A DNA stretch of 64,000 nt from Oscillospiraceae bacterium (GCA_017406005.1 JAFQZI010000026.1:57449-121448); one strand, 5' to 3'. Counted from the first letter of the stretch, positions 1 through 9,077 are shown. Numbers and translations: made by a program. The notes: generated by a model not told the origin, from the letters alone.

Positions 1-435
1 TCAGACGTGCCCCTGCTTCTGAAGCAGAGGGAGAGGGGGAAAGAGGCGCTGCTGTACAGCCTGATGGTGGAGCCGGAAAATATCATCGATACCCGGGATC
101 AGATCGGCATCGCTCTCTCCGGGCGCGGTTTCGACAAAAAAACGGTCAACCGGGCAATGCTGCTGTTTGAAGAACTGTTCATGCTGATTCATGAGAAGAA
201 TCAGAAAGAACGGATCCTGGCCGAGTGCGCATTCCTGATAGAGAAGGACAATATCCGGATCATCACCCGGGATACCGGCATGCAGCTCGACCTTTCGGAC
301 TCTGACATGGCCATTTCCTCCCTGCGCAGCTATATCATCTCAAATGTTGCGGACAGTGTCTGCTCCCGAAAGCAGCATCTGGTGACAATGAGCTTCAATC
401 GGAATATGTTTGAGCTGCAGGGCAGCAGGAAGTAG
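1..435 (+). CDS. C-terminal part of an unknown protein, GHKL/RsbW-like ATPase end (partial)
   Basis: The reading frame is open from base 1 to the stop at 433-435, so the start lies before the window and only the last 144 residues are visible. Residues 55-67 (LFEELFMLIHEKN) resemble the N-box of GHKL ATPases, and IIRDTG-like residues further on (RIITRDTGMQLDL) resemble the G1 box. Such domains occur in anti-sigma serine kinases and at the ends of several Bacillota regulators and membrane proteins. The rest of the gene is needed to name it. No terminator is obvious before the next gene, 125 bases downstream. Confidence 0.6.
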   Translation, partial: SDVPLLLKQRERGKEALLYSLMVEPENIIDTRDQIGIALSGRGFDKKTVNRAMLLFEELFMLIHEKNQKERILAECAFLIEKDNIRIITRDTGMQLDLSDSDMAISSLRSYIISNVADSVCSRKQHLVTMSFNRNMFELQGSRK

Positions 436-560
436 GAGCAACTTCATCGAAAATTTACGATTCCTTCATGTTTCGCTCATCTTCATCGGTTATACTGAGA
501 TTGTTATGATGCAGCAAAACAGGACATTTGAAAGTATTTTTATAAAAAAGGAGAATAGTT

Positions 561-1871
561 ATGAAAAGATGTATTCCGATTCTTGTCGCTCTCGCCATGC
601 TTCTCAGCATGCCGGGGCTTGCCTTTGCAGCCGATGATGGCGCCGGTGCAGTGAAGCTCAGCCTTTCCGGGTATGCCGAGGGCTTTGGGGATGCCGATCT
701 CTGGATCAGCGGAACCGCACTGGATATCGTGGCAAATGTGACAGCGTATGATGCACTCCTCCTCAAGGTGGACGGTGTTGTACGCGGTGAGCCGATGAAG
801 GCCGTTCTGGAAATCGGCAAGGAAGGCGTATACCTGGCTTTCCCGGATGCCATGGAAGAGAAGTACTTTGTCAGTATGGACACACTGACCGATGTCTTCG
901 GTGACAAAGCGGACGATTACGGCGTTCACATCAGTACCGGCAAAGTGGATGTGAGTGAGCTCCTTTCCGATGTGGATATGGAGAAGCTGATGGACAGCCT
1001 CGGGCAGTATTTCGGCATCCTTGCAAATTTTGTGGAAAGAGCGAACAGGCTGACGGTCACCGGCGATTATGAGCTCGCCGGCCTCGGAGAAATCGTGACA
1101 GGCGAATATACCATCTATACCCCGACGAAGGAAGACTGGAGTAATCTGATCAAGGATCTGCTGACAACACTGCAGTCTGATGAAGAACTGATGCAGGTAA
1201 TTGAAAAGACGGTGACGGAATCTGCAAATGAGGAAAGCGAAGAAGCCGCTTCCCCCGAAGAGATCATGCAGTCGATCCGGGATATGATCGATACCGGAAT
1301 CAAGAGTGCAGACATGATTGCCGGTTTTGTCGCAGGCACCAGATTTACGCTTGTGAAAACCGAGGATGGCAGCATTGCCGCTTTCAAGGCGGAAAAGCCC
1401 GGCACGTTCTCCGTCGGTTATGAGGGCTTAGGCTCCTTGGATGACATCAGAAGAGACGCCATCGTCTTGTATGATGACTCCGGCGCCGAGATCCTTGCCC
1501 TCAACACGCTTACCATGTCCGAAAACGGCATCACGGGCAAGCTGACCATTGACATGCTGGATGTGGAAGTGCGCTACGCCGTTGGCGACGGCTCTCCGTA
1601 CTTCAGCCTCTATGCAGGCATGGGTGAAGAGATCGGTGCACAGCTTACCGTGGCGGATGCGGAAACGGGTGTGCTGGCAGAAGCCGTCTATAACAGCTTT
1701 GATGCCGATACAGAGGAAGAACAGCTCGCGGTTATTGACCTTCTCATCACGGAAACGGACGAACAGGTCGAGCTCCCCGAGGGTGACTGGACAGAGCTGA
1801 AGACGGAAGAAGAAATCAAAGACGCTGCTCAGGCGATCTATGATGCCGTCTTTGCCAACGTCGCCGCATAA
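561..1871 (+). CDS. Secreted protein of unknown function
   Basis: The 436-residue product begins with a clear Sec signal peptide (MKRCIPILVALAMLL, cleavage probably after AFA near residue 23) and has no lipobox cysteine, so it is probably exported and released or wall-associated. The mature part is acidic, rich in beta-strand-like segments, and has a central Glu/Ser-rich stretch around residues 215-235. No catalytic motif was recognised; the build is reminiscent of LolA/YhdH-like secreted proteins, but that is only an impression. The start is set by an AAAAAAGGAG site 7 bases upstream of the ATG. A perfect bidirectional terminator follows. It stands alone, convergent with the MocR gene. Confidence 0.8.
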   Translation: MKRCIPILVALAMLLSMPGLAFAADDGAGAVKLSLSGYAEGFGDADLWISGTALDIVANVTAYDALLLKVDGVVRGEPMKAVLEIGKEGVYLAFPDAMEEKYFVSMDTLTDVFGDKADDYGVHISTGKVDVSELLSDVDMEKLMDSLGQYFGILANFVERANRLTVTGDYELAGLGEIVTGEYTIYTPTKEDWSNLIKDLLTTLQSDEELMQVIEKTVTESANEESEEAASPEEIMQSIRDMIDTGIKSADMIAGFVAGTRFTLVKTEDGSIAAFKAEKPGTFSVGYEGLGSLDDIRRDAIVLYDDSGAEILALNTLTMSENGITGKLTIDMLDVEVRYAVGDGSPYFSLYAGMGEEIGAQLTVADAETGVLAEAVYNSFDADTEEEQLAVIDLLITETDEQVELPEGDWTELKTEEEIKDAAQAIYDAVFANVAA

Positions 1872-1896
1872 TACGAAGAACTGAGCAAAAACAGCA

Positions 1897-1925
1897 ATGG
1901 CTGCCCGCCCGGGCAGCCATTTTTA
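1897..1925. terminator. Bidirectional intrinsic terminator
   Basis: A perfect 10-bp stem (ATGGCTGCCC with GGGCAGCCAT) around a 4-base loop, followed by a T run on the + strand and preceded by A-rich sequence. It lies between the convergent secreted-protein and MocR genes. Confidence 0.85.
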
Positions 1926-1929
1926 ATAG

Positions 1930-3003
1930 TTATTTCTTCTGCATTTTTCGTCTCTTTCGGCTGGTGTAGCGTTCCAGATGCCCCTCATTCAGGAATTCCG
2001 CGAGCACGAGCTGGTTGTAAACCGGTACGGGGCAGGAGGTATAATCCAACTTTTGACGGTACTCAGCCAGCAGAGGCTCGGGAAGCACCATAAAAGCTGT
2101 CCGGAAGGAGGAAGCGAGGAGCTTGGAGAAGGTGTTCAGGTAGATCACCTGTTCCGGCAGCAGGGAGGCGACCGTCTCGATCCGGCTGGTCAGCGGGGCG
2201 AACTCCGAGGCGTAGTCGTCTTCCACGATCACAGTACTGTTCCGTTTTGCCCAGGCGACGTATTCCCGCCGCTTGGCTGCCGTGGCCGTCACGCCGCTCG
2301 GATAGCTGTGGTAAGGCGTCACGTGCAACACATCTGCCCGGCAGGCTTCCAGAAGCGAGGAATCGATCCCGTCCTCTCCCATGGGGAGCATGGCGCACTG
2401 GGCTCCGTTGGCTTCGTAAGCCCTGCGGATGGTCTCGTATGAGGGATTCTCCAGAGCGTAGAGCTTCTCCCTGCCCAGCAGCTGGACGATCAGCCCGTAC
2501 AGGTATTCCGAACCGGAGCCGATGATGATCTGCCCGGGACTTACGTTCATCGCATGGCTTCTGCCGAGCCACGAGGCGATGGCAGACCGCAGTTCCTCAC
2601 ATCCGCTGCTGGGGGAACTGGAGAGAATCTGCCTGTCATATTCGCTCAGGACATGGCGCATAGTTTTGGCCAACAGTGAAAAAGGGAAGTCGTCCGGTGC
2701 AGTACGGGAGGCGCGCATGTCCTCCAGAGAGGGCCGTTTCGGAACGGAGGCCGGAGAGACTGTCCCCCCGAAAGACACGATCATTCCGCTGCGCGGCTTT
2801 GATTCCAGATATCCTTCATCACAGAGCAGGGAGAGCGCATGTTCCACCGTGATCACACTCAGCCCGAGCTCTTCCGCCATTACCCGTTTGGAGGGCAGCT
2901 TGGCACCTCTCGGCCATATCCCGCTGATGATATCCTGTCTCAGCTGATGGTAGAGCTGCAGATAGGCGCTCTCGCCGGCATGCTTCCGGATGATATAGTT
3001 CAA
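1930..3003 (-). CDS. MocR-type GntR/aminotransferase regulator, C-terminally truncated
   Basis: Residues 1-75 are a GntR winged helix (LYHQLRQDIISG, LPSKRVMAEELGLS, GYLESKPRSGMIV). Residues 105-357 are a fold-type I aminotransferase-like effector domain with the PLP-binding motif TFSK (Lys294) and the EDDYASEF segment around 261-268. MocR regulators bind PLP or a related ligand, typically controlling vitamin B6 or amino-acid genes. Family members usually have about 450-500 residues; this one stops at 357, just after LERYTSRKRRK, so the small C-terminal subdomain is missing and the stop abuts the terminator. The start is a TTG directly after the in-frame TAA of the upstream mscS gene (TAATTG), so translation is probably coupled. 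PLP binding may be impaired. Confidence 0.85.
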   Translation of the reverse strand: MNYIIRKHAGESAYLQLYHQLRQDIISGIWPRGAKLPSKRVMAEELGLSVITVEHALSLLCDEGYLESKPRSGMIVSFGGTVSPASVPKRPSLEDMRASRTAPDDFPFSLLAKTMRHVLSEYDRQILSSSPSSGCEELRSAIASWLGRSHAMNVSPGQIIIGSGSEYLYGLIVQLLGREKLYALENPSYETIRRAYEANGAQCAMLPMGEDGIDSSLLEACRADVLHVTPYHSYPSGVTATAAKRREYVAWAKRNSTVIVEDDYASEFAPLTSRIETVASLLPEQVIYLNTFSKLLASSFRTAFMVLPEPLLAEYRQKLDYTSCPVPVYNQLVLAEFLNEGHLERYTSRKRRKMQKK

Positions 3004-3789
3004 TTACTTGCTGCTGATCACGCGCATGGCCGGAGCCTGCACGCCGTTCTCGCCGAGCTTCTCGGTGACTGCTTGGGTCAGATCAAAGTAGACATCCCAG
3101 TAATCCGCCGTTTTGCACCAGGCACGGGCGGTGAACTGCATGGCCTCGTTGGTTCCGCCGGAAAGCCGTGCAAACGGGGCAGGATCCTGGAGCACCTTTT
3201 CATGGGCGGAGAGAACTTCCAGAATCAGGCTCTGGATCGCGGCCGGGCTCTCACTTTTTGCGCAGGCAAAGCTGAGGTCTACGCGGCGAGTCTCCTCCGC
3301 GGAATAGTCGGTAACATTCGTGTTCATCAGCGAGCCGTTCGGCACGTTGATTCTGCAGTTGTCCACAGTGTTGAGCACGGTATAGAACAGGTTTATTTCT
3401 TTCACAAAACCGGAAACACCGGCTGCCTCCACATAGTCGCCTACTTTGAAGGGCCTGAAAATGACAAGCATGATACCGCCGGCGAGGTTGCTGAGTGATC
3501 CCTGTAGTGAAAGAGCGATGGCGGCGCCTGCAGTGCCGAGAACCGTTATAACCGACGCCATCGGCACACCGAGGATTGCCACAATGGAGACGATCAGTAG
3601 CACATAAAGCAGCCATTTGATGGCGCTTACCACAAACGTGCGGGTATTGGGCTCAATCTTGTCCAGTGCCTTGATCTTCTCAACCAGCCCCATAACCTTC
3701 TTGATGAGAAACTTTCCGACGATCCATACCACCAGTGCAAGCAATACTTTTCCGACTATGGTCGTGCAGAGATCAGTGAGCATTTGCAT
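3004..3789 (-). CDS. Small-conductance mechanosensitive channel, MscS family
   Basis: The 261-residue protein has two to three N-terminal membrane helices, then the pore-lining MscS signature (GTAGAAIALSLQGSLSNLAGG around residues 84-104, then the beta domain FRPFKVGDYVEAAGVSGFVKEI) and a soluble C-terminal domain. MscS channels open under membrane tension and release solutes during hypo-osmotic shock. The length and the order of segments match the short MscS class. AAGGAGG lies 8 bases before the ATG at 3789. The mocR-like gene follows with no gap, so they form one transcript, although a functional link is not evident. Confidence 0.93.
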   Translation of the reverse strand: MQMLTDLCTTIVGKVLLALVVWIVGKFLIKKVMGLVEKIKALDKIEPNTRTFVVSAIKWLLYVLLIVSIVAILGVPMASVITVLGTAGAAIALSLQGSLSNLAGGIMLVIFRPFKVGDYVEAAGVSGFVKEINLFYTVLNTVDNCRINVPNGSLMNTNVTDYSAEETRRVDLSFACAKSESPAAIQSLILEVLSAHEKVLQDPAPFARLSGGTNEAMQFTARAWCKTADYWDVYFDLTQAVTEKLGENGVQAPAMRVISSK

Positions 3790-4109
3790 TTGAAAATCCT
3801 CCTTATAAAGTGTGATTTGAAATTGCTGTTAACATCCTAACACAGGACGGAGTCGTGGGACGAAGAAAAACAAAAGATTTCAAAAAAACGGCAGAATGCA
3901 CAAAAACGGGCTGTGTTTTTTGTGTATTCTGCCGATAACAAGAGTCGAGGGGACAGGTGAAAAATTCATTTCCATCCTTTCCACTACACTGAGCATTCTG
4001 ACGTGCGACGATCCAGCTACATGATAACTCTGAATGCAACTGCAGTCTACGCATTGAGTGTACTGACCGAGCTGTGAAGCGGAAAGAACATAAAGACGGA
4101 GTCATTTGT
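3790..4109. other. Gene-free interval between mscS and the next membrane protein
   Basis: No plausible gene is seen here. It holds a minus-strand terminator (3882-3934). The stretch 3965-4075 has a short similarity to the dispersed repeat described later (a CCATnCTTTCCACTAnACT core near 3973-3991), but the hairpin arms are not conserved. Confidence 0.5.
3882..3934 (-). terminator. Intrinsic terminator of the membrane-protein gene
   Basis: An 18-bp stem with one mismatch (CGGCAGAATGCACAAAAA at 3889-3906, partner ending in ATTCTGCCG at 3934). Read on the minus strand it is followed by seven T residues. It would end the transcript of the gene at 4110-4796. Confidence 0.75.
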
Positions 4110-4796
4110 TCATTGTGCTGCTTCTGTCAGGGTCAGCCTTCGACAGGTCCTGTTGTGAAGCAGGCGCAGAACGGTGGCGATGCCGAAGGTGAGCGGCATA
4201 AAAGAAATCATGGAAATCCAGGAAGGGATACGGGTCAGAAATCCGTAAAAATCATCCCATCCGCCGTTGTCCGGACCGAGGATCTCAACCATAAAATAAT
4301 AGACCATTGCGTAGAGCATCACGGGAATCAGAGCGAACAGGGATTCCCGCAAGGGGATCACATGGCTTGTAATAAAGAAGCAAAAGGCAATCATAGCCAG
4401 GACCGGGCACACACCGTGCAGGAAAAACCGGGAACCGGTGAAAATCAGAACGAAGCCCTTTACCGGGGCCAGGATGCACAGCGAAATCAGAAATGTCAGC
4501 CCTACAGATGTGACGCCGGCGAACAGCAGGTCAACCATCCAGTCAGGCAGGTAGAAATTCCTCGTTCGCAAGCCGTCGATTGTATACGGCAGCGTCATCA
4601 ACATCGTAATACCGCACAGGATGTTTGAGTTTACCGTGAACATGCAGAAGGTACGCAGTCCCATGTGATCAAAATTGACGTCATAAAGCGTGGTCAGATT
4701 CATGGTCACACCGATACAGACGCAGACAGCGACCACGGCTGAGCTGATCATTGCGGCGAGGCATCTTCTTTGCGGTATTCTAAGTGTATCGTTCAT
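4110..4796 (-). CDS. Polytopic membrane protein, possibly Pr6Pr-like
   Basis: The 228-residue product is dominated by about six or seven hydrophobic helices with a basic C-terminal end (HNRTCRRLTL). Conserved-looking polar spots inside helices (LRTFCMFTVNSNILCG, FFLHGVCPVLAMIAF) recall the Pr6Pr group of small membrane proteins, whose function is not established. No enzyme motif is seen. The start at 4796 follows an AAGGAGATATTCGAAAG ribosome site. It lies 91 bases after gatD on the same strand, so it may be read with murT-gatD, although a functional link is unproven. Confidence 0.7.
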   Translation of the reverse strand: MNDTLRIPQRRCLAAMISSAVVAVCVCIGVTMNLTTLYDVNFDHMGLRTFCMFTVNSNILCGITMLMTLPYTIDGLRTRNFYLPDWMVDLLFAGVTSVGLTFLISLCILAPVKGFVLIFTGSRFFLHGVCPVLAMIAFCFFITSHVIPLRESLFALIPVMLYAMVYYFMVEILGPDNGGWDDFYGFLTRIPSWISMISFMPLTFGIATVLRLLHNRTCRRLTLTEAAQ

Positions 4797-4887
4797 CTTT
4801 CGAATATCTCCTTTCGTAATTGTGAGCGAATCTCTGCCGGGCTTAACAGACGGCAGGTTAATCCGATTACCAGAAGAAAGCTGTTTA

Positions 4888-5628
4888 TCAATAGGCCTGC
4901 CTGGTCAGGCGGGTGAGCATTTCGTCATGGGCGCTACGCTCAGGGGTGTCGTCGAGCGGGGAGAGCTCTGCGCTGCCGTATCTGCGCTGCAGGGCCGTGA
5001 GGAGGAGAAAGTCGCACAGCTCCGGATTTTTCGGCAGCAGGGGCCCGTGGCTGTATGTGCCGAAGACGTTTTTATATCGTGCGCCTTCCGTACCGTCTTT
5101 CCCGTTGTTGCCGCAGCCGGTGAGCACCTTTCCGAGCGGCTGCACGCCGCTGCCGAGCCAGGTTCTGCCGCTGTGGTTTTCAAACCCGACGACGGTGCTG
5201 CCCCCCGAAGCCTCTTCACACCGGAAGCTGTAGTTGCCGATCATCCGCTCTTTGGAGCCGACTGTGTACAGGTCCAGAACGCCGATAAAATCGCATCGCT
5301 TGCCGTCAAAGGTCTCATAGTAGCTGCCGAGCATCTGGTATCCGCCGCAGATGGTGAGAAAGGTCACCCCGTCCTCCACAGCGGCACGGATTTCGGCGTC
5401 TTTGCCGCGGTGCAGATCTTCCAGCAGAACCTGCTGTTCAAAGTCCTGCCCGCCGCCGATAAAGATCAGGTCAAACCGGCCGAGATCGGCTTTTTCGCCG
5501 ATCGGCAGGCGGGTGACTTCCGAGCGGATGCCCCGCCATTCCAGGCGCTTGCAGAGGCTGATGATATCGCCCCGGTCGCCGTAGAGGTTAAGAACATCGG
5601 GATACAGATGGCAGATTTTCAGTTCCAT
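4888..5628 (-). CDS. gatD: Lipid II isoglutaminyl synthase, glutamine amidotransferase subunit GatD
   Basis: GatD hydrolyses glutamine and passes ammonia to MurT, which amidates the D-glutamate of lipid II at the cytoplasmic membrane face. The 246-residue protein is a class I (CobB/CobQ-like) amidotransferase: nucleophile Cys94 in TICGGYQMLG, and catalytic His194 in TYSHGPLLPKN; Cys94 has the same number as in the characterised staphylococcal enzyme. The murT gene lies 10 bases upstream, and the murT stop codon overlaps the GGAGG ribosome site of gatD, so the two subunits are translated in tandem. Confidence 0.95.
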   Translation of the reverse strand: MELKICHLYPDVLNLYGDRGDIISLCKRLEWRGIRSEVTRLPIGEKADLGRFDLIFIGGGQDFEQQVLLEDLHRGKDAEIRAAVEDGVTFLTICGGYQMLGSYYETFDGKRCDFIGVLDLYTVGSKERMIGNYSFRCEEASGGSTVVGFENHSGRTWLGSGVQPLGKVLTGCGNNGKDGTEGARYKNVFGTYSHGPLLPKNPELCDFLLLTALQRRYGSAELSPLDDTPERSAHDEMLTRLTRQAY

Positions 5629-5638
5629 AATGCGCCTC

Positions 5639-7009
5639 CTATTCCCAGAATTCCGACCCGCCCGTATGGCGGACGATGACAGTGCGCAGGTCCAGCAAGG
5701 CTGTGTAGGTCGGCATGATGAAGATGGGTTCTCTGCATTCGGAGAGACGGCTGACGAGCGCCTCGTAATTTCGCTCTTCCGAAATCATTGCCTCGTCGAT
5801 GCCGGCATATTTGATGCGGACGTGCATATCCGCTGCCCGGTCGCCGGAGACAATGATGTGCTTCAGGTTGGGCAGCAGCGCGGGAAGTTTTTCGAAGTCC
5901 GCGTCCCAGATCCAGGACACATCCGTCCCGTCGGCTCCGCGGTCATTCAGGCAAATGACGAGGATGTATTCCTCCTTCACATCCTGGAGGAATTCCAGGA
6001 CCTGGTTGCAGCCGGCAGGGTTTTTCACGAGCATCACGCGCGTTCCGCCGCCGATGTCAAACTGTTCCATCCGCCCGAAGCCGCAGCGGAACTCCGCAAG
6101 TGCGCGGACGGCGCTGTCCGTCCGGATGCCGAGCTCCAGCAGGGCAGCCATAGCCCCCGCGGCGTTGTAGACATTGTAGAGGGCAGGGAGATTGATGTTG
6201 ATGCGGTGTTCTTCACCGTGGATGCGCATGGTGACGGTGCTGCCGTCAGAGCGCAGGGCGTGGATCTGCGTCACCGCGTATATCGCTTCGGGGCGGCTGT
6301 AGCCGCAGTGCGGGCAGCGGAAGCCACCCAGATGGGCATAGGTGATATAATCGTAGTCATATTCTGTCTTGCAGCGGATGCAGTGGGTTGCATCGGAGAT
6401 TTCCGGCTTTTCACGGGAGGGAACCGCTCCTTTTTCAATTCCGTAGAAAACGGCTCTGTTCGGCAGGTCCCGGGCAAGCGACGCGGTGAGGGAACAGTCC
6501 GCATTCAGGCAGAGGATTGCGTCCGGCACCCCCTGAAGGCCGATGCGGATGTTCTCCAGCGTATGGGTGACCTCGCCGTAGCGGTCCAGCTGGTCGCGGA
6601 AGAGATTGGTGACGAGCACAACGCGCGGCCTGAGCTGGCCGAAGACTGTCCGGGCGGCAGCTTCATCGCATTCAATCACCGCGTATTCTTTCCGACATTT
6701 GCCGGTAAGGGTGCTGTTCATTACGAACTCTGTCACGATCCCGCTCATCAGATTGGCGCCGGAGCGGTTGATCAGGTAGGAGACCCCTTCCTCCTGGAAG
6801 GCGGCTTCAATCATGCGGGAGGTGGAGGTTTTTCCGTTCGTCCCGGTGACGGCAATGGTTTTCACATCCCCGGCCAGAATCGAAAGCAGGTTGGGGCAGA
6901 TCCTGACGGCCCATCGGCCGGGCATGGCTGTTCCGCCGCGGTGCAGCAGGCGTGAGAGGAAGCGCAGTACCTTGCACAGCACAATGGCGAAAAATGCTCG
7001 AATGTTCAT
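5639..7009 (-). CDS. murT: Lipid II isoglutaminyl synthase, Mur-ligase subunit MurT
   Basis: MurT activates the alpha-carboxyl of D-Glu in lipid II with ATP and amidates it with ammonia from GatD, which is needed for efficient peptidoglycan cross-linking in many Gram-positives. In the 456-residue protein the Mur-ligase P-loop is TGTNGKTSTS (about residues 55-64). A zinc-ribbon-like insertion with Cys210, Cys213, Cys232 and Cys235 is typical of MurT and absent from other Mur ligases. The C-terminal part is the DUF1727 domain (around residues 310-440). The start has AAGGAG 8 bases upstream. It is divergent from the dacA-type gene, another cell-wall gene. Confidence 0.95.
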   Translation of the reverse strand: MNIRAFFAIVLCKVLRFLSRLLHRGGTAMPGRWAVRICPNLLSILAGDVKTIAVTGTNGKTSTSRMIEAAFQEEGVSYLINRSGANLMSGIVTEFVMNSTLTGKCRKEYAVIECDEAAARTVFGQLRPRVVLVTNLFRDQLDRYGEVTHTLENIRIGLQGVPDAILCLNADCSLTASLARDLPNRAVFYGIEKGAVPSREKPEISDATHCIRCKTEYDYDYITYAHLGGFRCPHCGYSRPEAIYAVTQIHALRSDGSTVTMRIHGEEHRININLPALYNVYNAAGAMAALLELGIRTDSAVRALAEFRCGFGRMEQFDIGGGTRVMLVKNPAGCNQVLEFLQDVKEEYILVICLNDRGADGTDVSWIWDADFEKLPALLPNLKHIIVSGDRAADMHVRIKYAGIDEAMISEERNYEALVSRLSECREPIFIMPTYTALLDLRTVIVRHTGGSEFWE

Positions 7010-7101
7010 AGAAATCTCCTTGAAATCTCGTGCTTGGGAGTATATAACTAAACTATTATTTTAGCAGAAGCGGGATAGCAAGGCAAGGAAAACATTTCTC
7101 A

Positions 7102-7130
7102 TTGCCGAAGGCCGCAATTCGTGGTAAAAT
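7102..7130 (+). promoter_or_regulatory. Likely promoter of the D,D-carboxypeptidase gene
   Basis: TTGCCG (7102-7107), a 17-base spacer and an extended -10 (TGG then TAAAAT at 7125-7130), 44 bases before the chosen start codon. Confidence 0.5.
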
Positions 7131-7174
7131 AACAAAACTGAGTTTTTTCCTTTCCTGTGGGAGCTTTTATAAAG

Positions 7175-9025
7175 ATGAAAAAAGCTGTTCTGATCCTGCT
7201 GGCAGTCTGTGTCCTGATGCCGTGCTTTGCGGTGCAGGCCTTCGCGGTGGAACCGCCGCATCTCCAGAGTGCCGACGCGGTGCTTGTGGTCGACATGAAC
7301 ACCGATACCATCCTCTATGAAGTGAATAAAGACCAGTACCACTCCATCGCCAGCCTTACCAAGATTATGACGTGCCTTCTGGCTGTGGAAGCGGTGGAGG
7401 CCGGGCGGGTGAATCTGGACGATCAGGTCACGGCACAGTCTGACGTTCTGCAGGGGCTTGACGTCAGCTCCTCCAATGCCCAGATCCAGCCGGGAGAGAC
7501 TTTCCTGTTTGAGGACCTGATCTACTGTGCCCTTGTCCACTCCGCAAACGACGCCTGCAATGCCATTGCCGTGCATGTGGCGGGCAGCATCGGAGCCTTC
7601 GTGAACATGATGAATGACCGGGCGGATCAGCTCCACTGCATCACCACCCACTTTAATGACACCTGCGGGATGCTCAACCGCACCGAGGGGCATTTCTCCT
7701 GCCCCTATGATCTCTATCTGATTACGAGAGAGGCCATGACGCATCCTCTCTTCGCCAACATCTGCGGCACGGCGGACTATCACGTGCGGGGCACCAACTA
7801 CCGGCCGGACGGGTTTGATATCCATAACTCCAATGCGCTGATGAGTTCCCACGGCCTTTACGGAGACGGGTACATCTATGACGGCGTTGTCGGCGTAAAA
7901 ACGGGCTTTACTCAGCAGGCCGGATACTGCCTGGTGTCTGTCTGCCAGAGAAAAGAATCGCGCATTATGGCTATCGTGCTGGGCTGCAACGGCCCGCTCA
8001 CAACCACTTTTGCCGGTGAATACCAGAACTTCCAGGATTCGGCCAAGCTCTATGAATGGGCATTTTCCAACTTCACCAACAAGACCATTTTCCTTGCGGG
8101 AGAGCCGATGCAGCGCCTCCCGGTGGAAAAGGCAAAGGACAAGGGAACGGTTGCCCTCTGCGCCTCTGAAAATCTTGTTTTACTCGTCCCGAAGGATATT
8201 CAGGAGAAGGAAATCGTGACCGAGATCATCCCGGATGAAGGTGCGCTCGTTGCACCGATCTGTGCCGGTACGCAGCTCGGCACCATCAACGTCTATGTGC
8301 GGGGGGACAGGTATGCCAGCGTCCGCCTCACAGCCGATGCCGATGTGGAACTGGACAGCAAGCTCGTCCGCCAGCAGAGGATGCATGATATCCTGACCTC
8401 CGGAACGCTGAAGACCGCGTTCTTCAGTCTGCTGGGATTGCTGATTGTGCTGATCGGGCTAAGGGTCTTCTTCCGCCTGCACCGCAGGTCACAGGTCCGG
8501 CGCAGGGTCTGGGAGAGAGAACAGCAGCGGGTAGAAGAACACAGGACACCGGTCCGGGTATCACAGAGGCCAACCGAGGCGCGGCCCGCACCGCGGCAGC
8601 AGCAACCCGCACAGCGCAGAACCCCGGTCATCCATCAGGCCGGGCAGCCGCAGCAGAGACCTCGGCAGATCCAGCCACATCCTGAACAGCCCCGGCAGGA
8701 AAGGCCGGCACAGACAACGGTGCAGCAGCCGAGGCAAACACGGATGCCTGTTCAGCAAGGGCGTCCGACACAGCCGTCTGTACATTCGGAAAATGCCCGT
8801 CAGACATCCGCACAGCAGACTGCCCAGGCTTTTCCGAGAACACCGAAATCGGGAGGCACGAAGATCCAGCGGGTCCAGCGCCCGCCTTCCGAGCAGCATC
8901 CCCGCCCGGCCGGCGCAAACGATATCTCCTCCCTGATCGGAAGGAGTGCACCGTCTTCCACCAACTCCGAGGAGGATCTGGATGCGCTCCTTGCCTCGTT
9001 CCGAAAGGAATACGGAGACAAATAA
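7175..9025 (+). CDS. D-alanyl-D-alanine carboxypeptidase (PBP5/DacA family) with long cytoplasmic tail
   Basis: It removes the terminal D-Ala from peptidoglycan pentapeptides outside the membrane. Numbered from the ATG at 7175, which directly starts the signal sequence (a GTG at 7157 would add six residues), the catalytic motifs are S60-L-T-K63, S123-A-N125 and K242-T-G244. A PBP5 C-terminal beta domain spans about residues 300-395. A membrane helix (412-433) is followed by about 180 residues rich in Pro, Gln and Arg, ending in a conserved-looking acidic and aromatic stretch (DLDALLASFRKEYGDK). Classic PBP5 proteins end with an amphipathic anchor instead; this tail should face the cytoplasm. 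Total 616 residues against about 400 usual. Confidence 0.93.
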   Translation: MKKAVLILLAVCVLMPCFAVQAFAVEPPHLQSADAVLVVDMNTDTILYEVNKDQYHSIASLTKIMTCLLAVEAVEAGRVNLDDQVTAQSDVLQGLDVSSSNAQIQPGETFLFEDLIYCALVHSANDACNAIAVHVAGSIGAFVNMMNDRADQLHCITTHFNDTCGMLNRTEGHFSCPYDLYLITREAMTHPLFANICGTADYHVRGTNYRPDGFDIHNSNALMSSHGLYGDGYIYDGVVGVKTGFTQQAGYCLVSVCQRKESRIMAIVLGCNGPLTTTFAGEYQNFQDSAKLYEWAFSNFTNKTIFLAGEPMQRLPVEKAKDKGTVALCASENLVLLVPKDIQEKEIVTEIIPDEGALVAPICAGTQLGTINVYVRGDRYASVRLTADADVELDSKLVRQQRMHDILTSGTLKTAFFSLLGLLIVLIGLRVFFRLHRRSQVRRRVWEREQQRVEEHRTPVRVSQRPTEARPAPRQQQPAQRRTPVIHQAGQPQQRPRQIQPHPEQPRQERPAQTTVQQPRQTRMPVQQGRPTQPSVHSENARQTSAQQTAQAFPRTPKSGGTKIQRVQRPPSEQHPRPAGANDISSLIGRSAPSSTNSEEDLDALLASFRKEYGDK

Positions 9026-9035
9026 ACAGTTCAAA

Positions 9036-9066
9036 AGCAAAAAAACCGCCGAAAGGCGGTTTTTGC
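9036..9066. terminator. Bidirectional intrinsic terminator
   Basis: AAAAACCGCC, a GAAA loop and GGCGGTTTTT, flanked by AGC/GCT. It separates the convergent carboxypeptidase and glnS genes and can serve both. Confidence 0.9.
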
Positions 9067-9077
9067 TGTTAAGAAAT

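Noticed and set aside
3965-4075. Possible decayed sixth copy of the dispersed repeat
   Set aside because: Only the CCATnCTTTCCACTA core of the upstream flank and a GCGACG stretch match; the hairpin arms and the conserved end are lost, so membership cannot be claimed.
4832-4857. Hairpin CTGCCG...CGGCAG after gatD as a terminator
   Set aside because: Only a 6-bp stem with an 11-base loop and no T run on either strand, so the downstream membrane-protein gene may still be co-transcribed.
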